Assembly (NCBI GenBank): GCA_022616415.1
Contig: JAKEEU010000389.1
Coordinates: 1-64,000 of the forward strand
Direction: 5' to 3'
DNA from: Candidatus Zhuqueibacterota bacterium
GTDB lineage: Bacteria; Zhuqueibacterota; Zhuqueibacteria; Zhuqueibacterales; Zhuqueibacteraceae
Length of the DNA: 64,000 nt
Shown here: positions 1 to 8,800 of the stretch, one piece after another
Numbering within the stretch: the stretch's first letter is position 1
Layout: each line of letters opens with the position of its first letter
Notes under the pieces: model-generated
The model's input: the letters and a program-made list of their open reading frames with translations, nothing else
Told to the model about the DNA's origin: nothing
Databases searched by the model: none
Program-made: the position numbers and the translations under genes

Positions 1-140
1 ATCAAATCCTCGCCGCCAAACGCGCCAATGCCGCCGCCGCCGTCTCAGCGCTGGAGGGCGAGATCGATCAATTGGTGTACCGGCTGTACGGCCTGACGGC
101 GGAGGAGATCGCGATCGTGGAGGAGGCGGAGAGACGATGA
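1..140 (+). pseudogene. C-terminal tail of Eco57I/PglX-like DNA methyltransferase (copy 1)
   Basis: An open frame runs in from the window edge and ends at TGA 138-140. It encodes a tail with the core EIDQLVYRLYGLTAEEIAIVE. This type of ending is characteristic of Eco57I-class restriction-methylases and BREX-type PglX proteins, whose last helices follow the target-recognition part. The gene body lies outside the window, so this may be a true gene end rather than a remnant. It is called a remnant-type copy because almost the same 143 bases (about two mismatches) recur at 3622-3770, and a frameshifted copy lies at 2212-2402, neither with a gene body. Confidence 0.6.
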
Positions 141-163
141 AAGCCAGTGCACTTAAATCGGAG

Positions 164-192
164 GCAACTATCTCCATTTTGGAAATAGTTGC
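164..192. repeat. Inverted repeat in the 141-380 intergenic region
   Basis: Arms GCAACTAT and ATAGTTGC are perfectly complementary around a 13-base centre. The 240 bases between the methylase tail and the next gene are AT-rich and otherwise hold no gene I can support. The repeat could be an operator or a weak terminator; nothing decides between them. Confidence 0.35.
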
Positions 193-380
193 GCTTTTGG
201 GTTTTCTCGATTAGAAATAAAAGATCAAATTTGCCGCAAAGAGAAGTCTGCGAACGTACATTTTTTTAAAACCGAAACCTCTGACAAAAAGTTAGAACTT
301 ACTTTTGAAAAAATATTTTGATTTTTTCGACAAAATTGTTATTTTATATCGGCTGAAAACAGTTGATATGGGTGACGTAA

Positions 381-1175
381 ATGAGGAGAGTCGAGGTGGC
401 TTCCAAACAATTGCAAAAAGCTCCATTGATTGAGGCGCTGCTCGAAGTGAAATGGGCGCTTGAAAGTCCTGCGCCTGGCATTAAAATTGACCCGCATTAC
501 AAGCTGCTTTTGGGCCGGCTTTTTGAGCGCCTGCAAAACCGTTATCCGGAACATGAGCCTCTGCCAACCTCGGTTATTCCCGATCACTTGGCAGCGCATA
601 CGATCCAACATCGCTTTCGAACCGCCAAAGGTGCGTGGCCGCTCGTTCAGGCCGGCCCTGGTATTTTGACTGTTAATGAAACTGATAAATATACGTGGGG
701 AGGTTTTGAAAGAAATGCGCAGGAAGTTTTCTCGAAATTATTCGAAGCTCATCCGAAGCCGGAAGAGCTGAAAGTAACCAATCTTTTATTGCGCTACATT
801 AACGCTATCGAGTTTGATTATGCGCAAAATAATATTTTGAATTTTTTGTCAAAAGAATTGAAGACGGACGTTTCTTTTCTGTCGGCGCTGTTTCAAAATA
901 ATTCAGTTGACTTAAATCCTGTAAAGTTGGACTGTCATGCAACTTTTTCAAGCAAAGACCCGCTGGGGGTTATTCGAATTCGCTTGGCGACTGGGCATAA
1001 AGGCAATATTCCCGCTTTAATTTGGGAACTCGTATTTGAAACGCATCAGGACGATTTGCCGGAGCTTCCTCATGGTTTTGCAGCTTGGATGAACACGGCT
1101 CATAAAATTATTGAGGATTGGTTTTTCAAGCTCATCGCTGGAGACCTTGAAAGGAGGTTTTCGTCCAATGAATAG
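381..1175 (+). CDS. TIGR04255-like family protein
   Basis: A 264-residue cytoplasmic protein with no signal peptide or membrane segment. The N-terminal phrase LIEALLEVKW, the central LLLRYINAIEFD and the C-terminal AHKIIEDWFFKLI resemble the sporadically distributed TIGR04255 family, which is often found in defence and mobile regions and has no established activity. It is the first gene of a tight three-gene set: its last eight bases overlap the next start. The start at ATG 381 has only a weak upstream purine stretch, so an internal start is possible. The function is unknown; a role in defence is inferred from context only. Confidence 0.6.
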   Translation: MRRVEVASKQLQKAPLIEALLEVKWALESPAPGIKIDPHYKLLLGRLFERLQNRYPEHEPLPTSVIPDHLAAHTIQHRFRTAKGAWPLVQAGPGILTVNETDKYTWGGFERNAQEVFSKLFEAHPKPEELKVTNLLLRYINAIEFDYAQNNILNFLSKELKTDVSFLSALFQNNSVDLNPVKLDCHATFSSKDPLGVIRIRLATGHKGNIPALIWELVFETHQDDLPELPHGFAAWMNTAHKIIEDWFFKLIAGDLERRFSSNE

Positions 1176-1551
1176 AATCAGCATACTTCCCCCAAATGAG
1201 ACTGCTTCCAAGTATTTACATTATGAAGTTGCCGTTGGGGATGCAAAAGAGGAAATCAAGCCGGACTTTTACGGCTTTGCTCGCGATGCCATTGGTTTGC
1301 CTGCCGTGTTATGGGCCTCTTTGGCTTCCTCAATCCTTTTTCGATACGACTTAGGCATGGAGTGGAAACAAGAGAACGCGACCACCATTTCGTCTGATAA
1401 AGATTTCCAGGCGACGGCTTCCACTAAAAAGCGCATCATCTCGGCAAAAGAAGCAGGCAGGCTCGCTTTATTGAATCTGGAAAAAGCCGAGGCGCGGCGA
1501 CGAAAATATGTTGAAGATTTGGCTCGAATTCAACCCGACTTTAAAGAATAG
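1168..1551 (+). CDS. Hypothetical protein, middle gene of TIGR04255 operon
   Basis: A 127-residue protein. ATG 1168 was chosen over an upstream start at 1111 because AAGGAGG lies at a good distance before it and the translational overlap with the preceding gene is then only 8 bases. The sequence has one moderately hydrophobic stretch (about residues 40-60, VLWASLASSILFRY) and a charged C-terminal helix rich in Lys, Glu and Arg. I recognise no family. The overlap with the gene before and the 10-base gap to the gene after suggest a stoichiometric complex of three products. Confidence 0.6.
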   Translation: MNRISILPPNETASKYLHYEVAVGDAKEEIKPDFYGFARDAIGLPAVLWASLASSILFRYDLGMEWKQENATTISSDKDFQATASTKKRIISAKEAGRLALLNLEKAEARRRKYVEDLARIQPDFKE

Positions 1552-1561
1552 GGAGGCAGGG

Positions 1562-2194
1562 GTGATTTACGATTTCCCATCTATAAATGAGCCTTTGCGT
1601 CAAGGAGACATTTTTTCATCATTGCCGCGAATCGATTTCACCTTGGACGCCTTGCCAATTCAAGATGATGAGGGCAATTTTGTTCATGAGCGTTGGCAAC
1701 AACTCGCTGCTCATACAAAAGGCTGCAATGTGCTTGTAAGTATTCGTCCAGTCGCAGCCATTCTTGTCACACAAGATTGCGACGTCATTCGTGCGCCCGA
1801 TCTGACTTTTTGTGAAATTAGCCGGTTTGTGGATGTTGATAGCAAAGCCAAACAAACTACTTCCCCTAAAAGCTGGATGAATATCATCACCCAACATGCC
1901 CGAATTAATCTCAAGTGGTTTTACCTGCCACCTGATGCGCAGATTGGTTTCGCTGAAAAAATGGCGGTTGATTTTATGATAACGATACGGGTGCCCCGAG
2001 AAGATGTTGAAAAATTAATGTATTTGCGTAAAGGTCGCCTTAATAAAGTGGCCTACGACCATTTTCGCGAACGTCTCTCCGAGTTCTTTCGGCGTTATGC
2101 TTACGACGAATGGTATTCCCTCAATCAGGAAGAGTTCGCCGCCTATCGCAAAGACAAAGGCGATGTCGACCCATTTCCATGGCAATCTTCTTGA
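1562..2194 (+). CDS. Hypothetical protein with QGDIF and TQDCDV motifs
   Basis: About 210 residues. GTG 1562 was chosen because GGGAGGCAGG sits just before it and it follows the previous stop by 10 bases; an ATG at 1508 would overlap the previous gene by 44 bases. Visible features are LRQGDIFSSLP near the N-terminus, AAILVTQDCDV in the middle and a C-terminal charged, aromatic-rich region ending DPFPWQSS. Proteins with a QGDIF plus (S/T)Q(S/D)CD pattern occur in accessory regions, but I cannot name an activity. The paired Asp and Cys of the middle motif could be a metal or catalytic site; that is a guess. Its last residues are repeated at 3523-3588. Confidence 0.55.
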   Translation: MIYDFPSINEPLRQGDIFSSLPRIDFTLDALPIQDDEGNFVHERWQQLAAHTKGCNVLVSIRPVAAILVTQDCDVIRAPDLTFCEISRFVDVDSKAKQTTSPKSWMNIITQHARINLKWFYLPPDAQIGFAEKMAVDFMITIRVPREDVEKLMYLRKGRLNKVAYDHFRERLSEFFRRYAYDEWYSLNQEEFAAYRKDKGDVDPFPWQSS

Positions 2195-2211
2195 GAGCGA
2201 TTAGCGATTAC

Positions 2212-2402
2212 ATGAAGCAAATCCCCATTCCGCAAGTCACCGATAGCCAACCCACAGAAATACTTATCGATCAAATCATCGTCCCAAGCACGCCAATCCC
2301 GCCGCCGATGTCTCAGCGCTGGAAGGCGAGATTGATCAATTGGTGTACCGGCTGTACGGCCTGACGGCGGAGGAGATCGCGATTGTGGAGGAGGGAAAAT
2401 GA
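2212..2402 (+). pseudogene. Frameshifted methyltransferase tail (copy 2)
   Basis: The frame starting at 2212 (MKQIPIPQVTDSQPTEILID) looks like the end of the target-recognition region of an Eco57I-type methylase. Around 2277-2292 the frame shifts, and the downstream frame continues ANPAADVSALEGEIDQL to TGA 2400-2402. It matches the tails at 1-140 and 3594-3764 but keeps about 60 more upstream bases and is more diverged. A single-base indel separates the two halves, so no intact product is made. Confidence 0.6.
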
Positions 2403-2465
2403 ATTCTTTAGCGAGTTCAAATTAAGAGCTAAAATAAAAAGTGTAAGACAAGCAGGAGGGCTTTC

Positions 2466-3518
2466 ATGAGCCGGAAAAAAAATGAGAGCAAAAACGTAGA
2501 GCCGCGCGAAGGCGAAATTATTCTTTACACTACGCCGGACGGCGCGGCGCGGGTAGAGGTATTTTTTCAGGAGGAAACGTTTTGGCTCAGCCAACGGCGC
2601 ATGGCTGAGTTGTTCGATGTGGAAGTCCATACCATTAATTATCATCTGAAAGAGATTTATTCTTCCGGCGAATTAAAAGAACCGGCAACTATTCGAAAAA
2701 TTCGAATAGTTCAAAACGAAGGCGGACGCGCGGTCTCGCGGGAGGTGGATTTCTACAATCTGGACGCTATTATCGCCGTGGGCTACCGCGTCAACAGCCG
2801 CCAAGCCACGCAATTCCGCATTTGGGCGACCAAAGTTCTGCGCGAGTTCATCATCAAAGGCTTTGTGCTGGATGATGAACGCCTCAAACAAGGCAAGCGC
2901 TTTGGCAAAGATTACTTCGACGAACTGCTCGAGCGCATTCGCGAAATACGCGCCAGCGAGCGGCGCTTTTATCTGAAAATCACCGACATCTACGAGCAGT
3001 GCAGCATCGACTACAATAAGGACGCGGAAATCACCCAGACCTTTTTCAAAACCGTTCAGAACAAACTGCACTGGGCCATCACCGGCCAAACTGCCGCCGA
3101 AATCATTGCCCGCCGCGCCGACACCTCGAAGCCACACATGGGATTGACGACATGGAAAAACGCGCCGCACGGCAAGATCATGAAGTCGGATGTGAGTATT
3201 GCCAAAAACTACTTGAATGAAAAAGAGATCAAAGGCCTTGAGCGCATCGTCACCATGTTTCTTGATTATGCGGAAAATCAGGCAGCGCGCCAGATTCCGA
3301 TGAAGATGAAAGACTGGGTGAGCAAACTGGACGCTTTTCTGAAGTTCAACGAATACGATATTCTGCACAACGCAGGGAAGGTCTCTCACGAGGTTGCCAA
3401 GGCCCTGGCCGAAGAGGAGTATTCCAAATTCCGAGTCATCCAGGATCGAAATTTTGAAAGCGATTTTGAGAAAGCGGCCAAAAGACTGAAAAGACCCGAA
3501 CCGGACAGGTCTGAATAA
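2466..3518 (+). CDS. RhuM-like (virulence_RhuM family) protein
   Basis: A 350-residue protein preceded by AGGAGGG at 2455-2461. The order of motifs fits the virulence RhuM family: an N-terminal wHTH-like part (FWLSQRRMAELFDVEVHTIN), AVSREVDFYNLDAIIAVGYR, then RATQFRIWATKVLREFIIKG-type residues, and a C-terminal half rich in charged helices. The family is widespread in pathogenicity and defence islands; its biochemical activity is not established, and the N-terminus resembles phage antirepressor/KilA-N-type DNA-binding modules. The gene lies between two copies of the same tail-fragment module (2130-2402 and 3523-3764), so it looks like an exchangeable cassette. Confidence 0.8.
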   Translation: MSRKKNESKNVEPREGEIILYTTPDGAARVEVFFQEETFWLSQRRMAELFDVEVHTINYHLKEIYSSGELKEPATIRKIRIVQNEGGRAVSREVDFYNLDAIIAVGYRVNSRQATQFRIWATKVLREFIIKGFVLDDERLKQGKRFGKDYFDELLERIREIRASERRFYLKITDIYEQCSIDYNKDAEITQTFFKTVQNKLHWAITGQTAAEIIARRADTSKPHMGLTTWKNAPHGKIMKSDVSIAKNYLNEKEIKGLERIVTMFLDYAENQAARQIPMKMKDWVSKLDAFLKFNEYDILHNAGKVSHEVAKALAEEEYSKFRVIQDRNFESDFEKAAKRLKRPEPDRSE

Positions 3519-3522
3519 TGAA

Positions 3523-3588
3523 ATGGCCCTCGCCACCTATTGTAAAGACAAAGGCGATGTCGATCCATTTCCATGGCAAACTTCTTGA
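3523..3588 (+). pseudogene. Remnant of the C-terminus of the gene at 1562-2194
   Basis: Twenty-one codons from ATG 3523 to TGA 3586-3588 end in KDKGDVDPFPWQTS, nearly the same as the KDKGDVDPFPWQSS end of the protein encoded at 1562-2194. Nothing else of that gene is present. With the methylase tail that follows, it forms a module also seen, in the same order, at 2130-2402. It was probably left by recombination between cassettes. Confidence 0.65.
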
Positions 3589-3593
3589 GTTAA

Positions 3594-3764
3594 TTGGAAG
3601 TCGAACCACTTGAGATCATTGCTAACCAAATCCTCGCCGCCAAACGCGCCAATGCCGCCGCCGACGTCTCAGCGCTGGAGGGCGAGATTGATCAATTGGT
3701 GTACCGGCTGTACGGCCTGACGGCGGAGGAGATCGCGATCGTGGAGGAGGCGGAGAGACGATGA
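3594..3764 (+). pseudogene. Methyltransferase C-terminal tail (copy 3)
   Basis: Fifty-six in-frame codons from TTG 3594 to TGA 3762-3764 encode EPLEIIANQILAAKRA followed by the EIDQLVYRLYGLTAEEIAIVE core. It is almost identical to copy 1 at the DNA level across about 143 bases, including six bases beyond the stop, but lacks the upstream enzyme. It is probably not expressed as a functional protein. It acts as one of three direct repeats around the accessory cassettes. Confidence 0.65.
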
Positions 3765-3956
3765 AAGCCGAATTGAAAAATTTCGGCAAATTTTGGCAAG
3801 AGTCTCCAACGCGAACGAACTGCTTTCCTAAGAGAGGTGGATTTGTTGGCTATAACGGAATTTGAGCAAAAGGCGGGAAAAAGCGACCTTGAGGTTTTAT
3901 GGATCGGATATCGCCAATATCGATAAATTGGGGTTTTATTTGACAGCTATGCTCAA

Positions 3957-3980
3957 TTTAGGTTGTGAAAATCACCTAAA
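3957..3980. promoter_or_regulatory. AbiEi operator candidate, distal
   Basis: A 24-bp inverted repeat with arms TTTAGGT and ACCTAAA. It has the same length and the same outer arms as the repeat at 4015-4038, and its start lies 58 bp upstream of that one. AbiEi antitoxins of type IV systems are known to bind two inverted repeats in their own promoter and repress it, so this is a likely operator. Confidence 0.6.
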
Positions 3981-3987
3981 ATAAGCA

Positions 3988-4016
3988 TTGCAATCAATTG
4001 CTCAAAGTGTTAAATT
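3988..4016 (+). promoter_or_regulatory. Candidate promoter for abiEi-abiEii
   Basis: TTGCAA (3988-3993), 17 bases, TAAATT (4011-4016) is a reasonable sigma-70-like promoter. It lies between the two inverted repeats, and the proximal repeat overlaps the -10 box and the expected start site, as expected for autorepression. It was predicted by eye only. Confidence 0.4.
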
Positions 4017-4038
4017 TAGGTTGTTATAACAACCTAAA
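4015..4038. promoter_or_regulatory. AbiEi operator candidate, proximal
   Basis: A perfect 24-bp palindrome with arms TTTAGGTTGTTA and TAACAACCTAAA. It overlaps the candidate -10 box and lies 35 bases before the AbiEi start. The outer seven bases of each arm match the distal repeat at 3957-3980. Confidence 0.65.
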
Positions 4039-4055
4039 TCAAGCAACTTGAGTAA

Positions 4056-4071
4056 CCCTATGGGCGTAGCC
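4056..4071. repeat. 16-bp interspersed repeat CCCTAYRGGCGTAGCC
   Basis: This copy reads CCCTATGGGCGTAGCC and ends one base before the AbiEi ATG, where a Shine-Dalgarno sequence would be expected. Related copies lie at 18918-18933, 27770-27785 (opposite strand) and 60045-60058 (shorter match). Confidence 0.5.
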
Positions 4072-4072
4072 G

Positions 4073-4849
4073 ATGTCCACAATCTACGAAAAATTCCAAC
4101 ATTTGCGCATTGTCAGTCGCGCTGAAATAATGAACCATTTATTGGGGGATGTAGAAAAAGCGAACAATGCCATCCGGTGGCTGATCAAAAGCGGCAAGGC
4201 CCAACCGATTAAAACCGGATTGTATTATTTGAAGCTCCCTGATGAATGGTTTGAAAAGGAAGTAATCGTTTCGCCCTGGCTGGTGGCGAGCAAAGCTGTG
4301 CCCAATAGTGTTATTGCATATCATTCCGCGTTGCGCTTACGTGGCGAGGCGTATAGCGAAACCTCAAAATTTCAAGTCGCGGTTGGCCTGGAATTTCTGC
4401 GGCCGCCGAAACCCTTTGCGTATCAGGGAGCAAGCTATCGTTTTTCCCGGGCAGATCTTTCTTTCGGCATCGAGGAAGTTCCTGTGCTCGATTTCATCGT
4501 TCGCGCTTTCAGCCAAGAGCGCCTCCTGCTCGAAGGACTTATGGCGCCGGACAGGTTTTTCGGCATGGCGGAATTTTTAAAATCAATAGAAGGCTTCAAA
4601 TGGGTAGATTTGGACAGCTTGCTGGCCATGCTGCCGCATTATCCTTTGGCCACGATCAGTATGCGCCTTGGCTGGCTTTTGGAGAAATTTCGTGACAAGT
4701 GGTATGTGAACAATGAGATTCTGGAAAAACTCCGGCAAAATAAACCGCAAGATTTGGCCTTTCTGGAAGCGCGAAAAAGAAGAGGAAACGTGCTGGTGCG
4801 AAAGTGGAATTTGATGGTTCCAGCTACTCTTGCATTTTTGGACGAATAA
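4073..4849 (+). CDS. abiEi: Type IV toxin-antitoxin system antitoxin AbiEi
   Basis: A 258-residue protein with an N-terminal winged-helix domain (about residues 10-55, including SRAEIMNHL and IKSGKAQPIKTGLYYLK) and the AbiEi antitoxin body after it. AbiEi neutralises the partner toxin without stable binding and represses its own operon through the wHTH. Two matching inverted repeats upstream support autoregulation. It lies one base before the toxin gene. No Shine-Dalgarno sequence is visible before ATG 4073, where a 16-bp repeat sits instead, so translation may be weak or leaderless. The family call rests on the pair and the domain order. Confidence 0.85.
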   Translation: MSTIYEKFQHLRIVSRAEIMNHLLGDVEKANNAIRWLIKSGKAQPIKTGLYYLKLPDEWFEKEVIVSPWLVASKAVPNSVIAYHSALRLRGEAYSETSKFQVAVGLEFLRPPKPFAYQGASYRFSRADLSFGIEEVPVLDFIVRAFSQERLLLEGLMAPDRFFGMAEFLKSIEGFKWVDLDSLLAMLPHYPLATISMRLGWLLEKFRDKWYVNNEILEKLRQNKPQDLAFLEARKRRGNVLVRKWNLMVPATLAFLDE

Positions 4850-4850
4850 T

Positions 4851-5795
4851 ATGTTCGTGTTAAAAAAGCCGGATTTGGAAAAATTGAGCCGCGAAACAGG
4901 CTTCATCCAAAACTCACTGGAAAAAATTTTGCGGCTCGTCGATCTTCTGGCGCAGATTGCGCGCCATCCATTTTTGAAAACATGTTTCGCGCTCAAGGGC
5001 GGAACGGCGCTCAATTTGTTTGTCTTCGACATGCCGCGTCTGTCGGTGGATGCCGATCTGAATTATGTCAGAACGGTGGAGAAAGAGGCCATGCTTGCCG
5101 ACCGTAAGCAAATTGCGAAGCTTATTCACGAGCTATTCGCAAATGAATATCGCATCGAATTGACAAAAGAAGAATATGCCTTGTCGCAGGTCGAATTTCA
5201 TTACTCGGCGCGCAGTGGGAGTCGAGATAAATTCAAGCTTGAGATCAACTATCTCCATCGCCAACCCATTATCCCAATCGAGAGCCGAACTTTCACGCGA
5301 TTTCATGCCAGCCTAACGTTTCCGATGATGGGACTCGAAGAGCTTTTAGCCGGAAAAATCATCGCTTTGCTCAGCCGCTACACGCCAAGAGACTTGTATG
5401 ATGTCTATCAAGCTGTGAGCTCGTCTTTGCCTCATGATTCCCAACGCTTGCGGTCGCTGGTCATTTTTTATGGTTTGATTTCCCGCATCAGCGTGTTTGA
5501 AATTTTTCAAATCAACTTTGATAGAATCACCGCCAATGATCTTCGCCGCCATTTGCTGCCGTTATTGGCAAAAGGAAAACTTCCGGAGCGAGCCGTAATG
5601 GTTGGGGCAGTCGAGAAATTTTTAAAACCGTTTGTGATATTGACCGATCCTGAATCCGAGACCATAAAAGCCTTTTATGCCGGCGGCGCTCTCACGACGG
5701 AAATCCTTTTCCCTGATTCAGAGATGCAAAGCAAAGTCAAAATTGCACCATCCCTGCTCTGGAAAATCCAAAATATTCAAAGTACTCGGACATAG
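4851..5795 (+). CDS. abiEii: Type IV toxin AbiEii, nucleotidyltransferase
   Basis: A 314-residue nucleotidyltransferase. ATG 4851 follows the antitoxin stop by one base; a start at 4830 would overlap it. Motif I is LKGGTALNL with SVDADL (the GG/S and DxD metal site), motif III is FKLEINYL, and motif IV is RYTPRDLYDVYQ. These match the AbiEii family (formerly DUF1814), in which related toxins transfer nucleotides to tRNA or other targets and stop growth, giving phage resistance by abortive infection. All catalytic residues are present, so it should be active. Confidence 0.88.
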   Translation: MFVLKKPDLEKLSRETGFIQNSLEKILRLVDLLAQIARHPFLKTCFALKGGTALNLFVFDMPRLSVDADLNYVRTVEKEAMLADRKQIAKLIHELFANEYRIELTKEEYALSQVEFHYSARSGSRDKFKLEINYLHRQPIIPIESRTFTRFHASLTFPMMGLEELLAGKIIALLSRYTPRDLYDVYQAVSSSLPHDSQRLRSLVIFYGLISRISVFEIFQINFDRITANDLRRHLLPLLAKGKLPERAVMVGAVEKFLKPFVILTDPESETIKAFYAGGALTTEILFPDSEMQSKVKIAPSLLWKIQNIQSTRT

Positions 5796-5823
5796 CTTAT
5801 AGATTTCTGTGGAGGAAAACCAA

Positions 5824-8800
5824 ATGAAATCCCTATCGCTGATATCCATTGCATGTCTTTTCATCTCCGCCGCCCTTTTCGCCCAAACGTCCGACAAATA
5901 CAAACCCGCTGATTATCAGCAATTCAAAAACCTCAGCGCGAAAGAAGTGACGATCCTGCCGAAGAAATTTCTGCGGGAGTATGACCCGTTGACGGTGTTT
6001 TTCACAACCGACGTGCACCCAGCGGGAAGCGGGCCGGAGGATTTTCCGGAAAAAGTGGTGCAGGTTTCGCCGGCGCATCCGGGAGAGTATCGCTGGTTGG
6101 ATAGCCGAACTTTGGAGTTTCGTCCGACGATTCCGTGGCCGCCGATGCGGCGGTTCAAAATCAAAATCGGCGCGGCGGAAACGGAGCTGAGCACGCTGCT
6201 CATGCCGCCGGTAAGCATCTCGCCGGAAAATGGCGCGGCGGATCTCGGTGCGATTGATAAAGTCGGCCTCGAGTTCAAATACAATGTCGATCCGGAAATT
6301 TTAGCCAAGCTCATTACGTTCGAAGCGTGCCCTTTGCCGGGGATTGGCAAGGAAGGATGCAAAACTTTTACGGCGGCGGATTATCGCATCAAGATTGCCG
6401 AGCAGACTGCCGGTTCGAGCCATTTCAAATATTGGTTTGTGATGAACAAGCCATTCGGTCTCGGCCTGAAAGTGCGAACCTACGCGCGGCTCTCGGATGA
6501 TCCCACTTTGTCCGAGGCATTGCAAACATACTTTTTCAACACCAAAGAAGAATTTCGCCTCGAGAAAGCCGGGACGAACGAGCATCAATTCACCATCAAT
6601 CCCGATGGCAGCAATTACACGAGCGATCAGGCTTTATGCATTTCCAGCGATGGCGTATTGATTTTTGATTTCACTGCGGCGCCGGCGCAGCTTTCGCTGT
6701 CGCAAGTCAAAAGCTTTGTGAATTTTTCTCCCGCGCCGCATGCGTTCGATTTTCGTTTGTACGAGCGGCGGCTGACCGTGAATGTGACCGTCGATACGGA
6801 TCGTTTGTACAAAGTGACGCTCGAGCCTGTGCCGTTTCGCGATCGTGAAAATCGAACGCTGGTAATGAAGCGCTCGTCCAGCTTTTATTTTCATCAGCCG
6901 AAAGCGCGCAGCTTCATTCAATGGACGCAGAGCTACGGCATTCTCGAGCGCTTTGGTCCGCAGCATTTTCCGCTGAAAGTGGCCGGCGTGAAGAGCCTCG
7001 ATCTGCGCATCTATCGCCTCGATCCGCTCAACAAGGCGTTTTGGCCTTTTCCGGAAGCGCCGATTCCGGTTGACGAAAACCAGCGACCGCCCGGCCCTGG
7101 CGAAGAGCCGAGCGTCGAAAGAGAAATTTTGAACCCGCTGAACACAAGCGAAATCATTTCGCACATCCAAATGCTCGGCAGCCCGCATTACTCGGCAATT
7201 ATTGATTTGGAAAGAGAAGGCGTCATCAAGCACAACAGTTTGGATTTGAAATCCAAGCTGGCGGAAATCAGCGGGGCGAATGCCACTGGAACTTACTTGC
7301 TCGGCTTTCGGCGCTTGGAGGGTGATCCGGAACGGCAATACGTCAAAATTCAAGTAACGGATTTGTGTCTGAGCACCGTCGAGTCCAAAGATGAAGTCGT
7401 GTTTGCGGTGACTTCTTACAGCACGGGGCAGGCGGTTGCCAACGCGAAGATTCGCATTGAGGGCGTGAAGCAAAATCGCTTCGAAACGATTTTTAGCGGT
7501 GTGACGGATGCGCAAGGCTTGTTGAAGGTCACGCACAATGAGGCGCTGCGGAAAAATTTTGAATTCTTCAACGTCAAAAGAGCGGTAGTGGAAAAAGATG
7601 GTGACTTTTTGGTGATCGATACGCGGCAACGCTATGCGCCGCCGCAATTCGCCGATAATCATTGGTACGGGAGCAGCTCGGGCTGGTTGGAGTGGCTGTC
7701 GAATCGCCCGTACAATTTCTCGCAAGACCGCACGTTCAAAGCTCATCTATTCACCGAGCGGCCGATTTATCGTCCGGAAGAAAAGGTTTATTTCAAAGGC
7801 TACGTGCGCTCGCGCTTTCAAGGCGGCCTCACTTACATCAATCAAGATACCTTTTCACTGAAGGTGCTGAGTCCCAGCGGCGCGGAATGGAATTTTGATC
7901 TCAAGCTGACCGCCGAAGGAAGTTTTTCGCAGGAGTTTGAAGAGAAGGATTTGCCCACCGGTGTGTTCACGGCAAATTTGATTCATTGGGGCCGCGGCCA
8001 CGGCGCGACGCTCGCCTCGACCGAATTTAAAATGGAAGCGTATCGCCTTCCGCTTTTTGAAGTGAAACTGCACGGCCCGGATCGCGCGCCGAATGATCAG
8101 GCTTTCACCGTGCAGTTGACGGCGTCGTACTATGCCGGCGGTGTCGTGGTCAATCAGCCGGTGAAATGGCGCGTGACTTCTTTTCCTTATTCACATCATC
8201 CCGCCGCGGCGGGATTGGAAGGTTATCTGCTCTCTTCGGATAGCCGCTACGGCGCGACGAGTTATGAATCCAACGCCGGGCCACTTGAAGAAGATCAAAC
8301 CACCGATGACAACGGGCAAACGAAAATTGTCGTCAATCCGCAGTTGGCGTTGGACGGCAATCCGCGGCGATATATTTGCGAAGCGACGGTGACAGGTGCG
8401 GATCAACAAACCGTCTCGAATCGGCATGCGGTTGTGGCGTTGCCGCCGTTCGTGCTCGGACTCAAAACTGAGCGCTACATCAAATCCGGCAATGCGATTG
8501 CGGCGCAAATTGTCGCCATCGATGTGAATGACAGCCTTGCGGCCGGACACGAGGTCACTGTCCGGTTGAAAAAAATGTCGTGGATTTCGTACTTGCAGGA
8601 AACCGATTTTGCGGTGGGCAAGCCGCAATATGTGACCAACGAGCTGGTGGAAGTGAAAGAAGAGAAAAAGATAAAAACGATAAAAGGACCGGCGGCAGTG
8701 CGATTTGAAAATCAGGAGCCGGGCGTTTATATCATCGAAGTCGATGGCAAAGACAAGCTTGGCCGATTGCAAACGGTGAAGGTGGATTTGTTTTTGGCGG

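Larger units (their letters stand above)
3765..4072. other. Intergenic region upstream of the AbiE pair
   Basis: No gene is supported in the 308 bases after copy 3. The first 170 bases hold nothing recognisable. The last 130 bases are AT-rich and contain two matching 24-bp inverted repeats, a candidate promoter and a 16-bp repeat, listed separately. Confidence 0.5.

Noticed and set aside
1508-1561. Upstream start for the gene ending at 2194
   Set aside because: It would overlap the previous gene by 44 bases, and the GTG at 1562 has a much better ribosome site.
2673-3536. 287-codon minus-strand frame
   Set aside because: It lies wholly opposite the RhuM-like gene, which has a ribosome site and family motifs; the antisense product matches nothing I know.
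6634-7746. 370-codon minus-strand frame
   Set aside because: Antisense shadow of the A2M gene without a signal peptide, motif or ribosome site.
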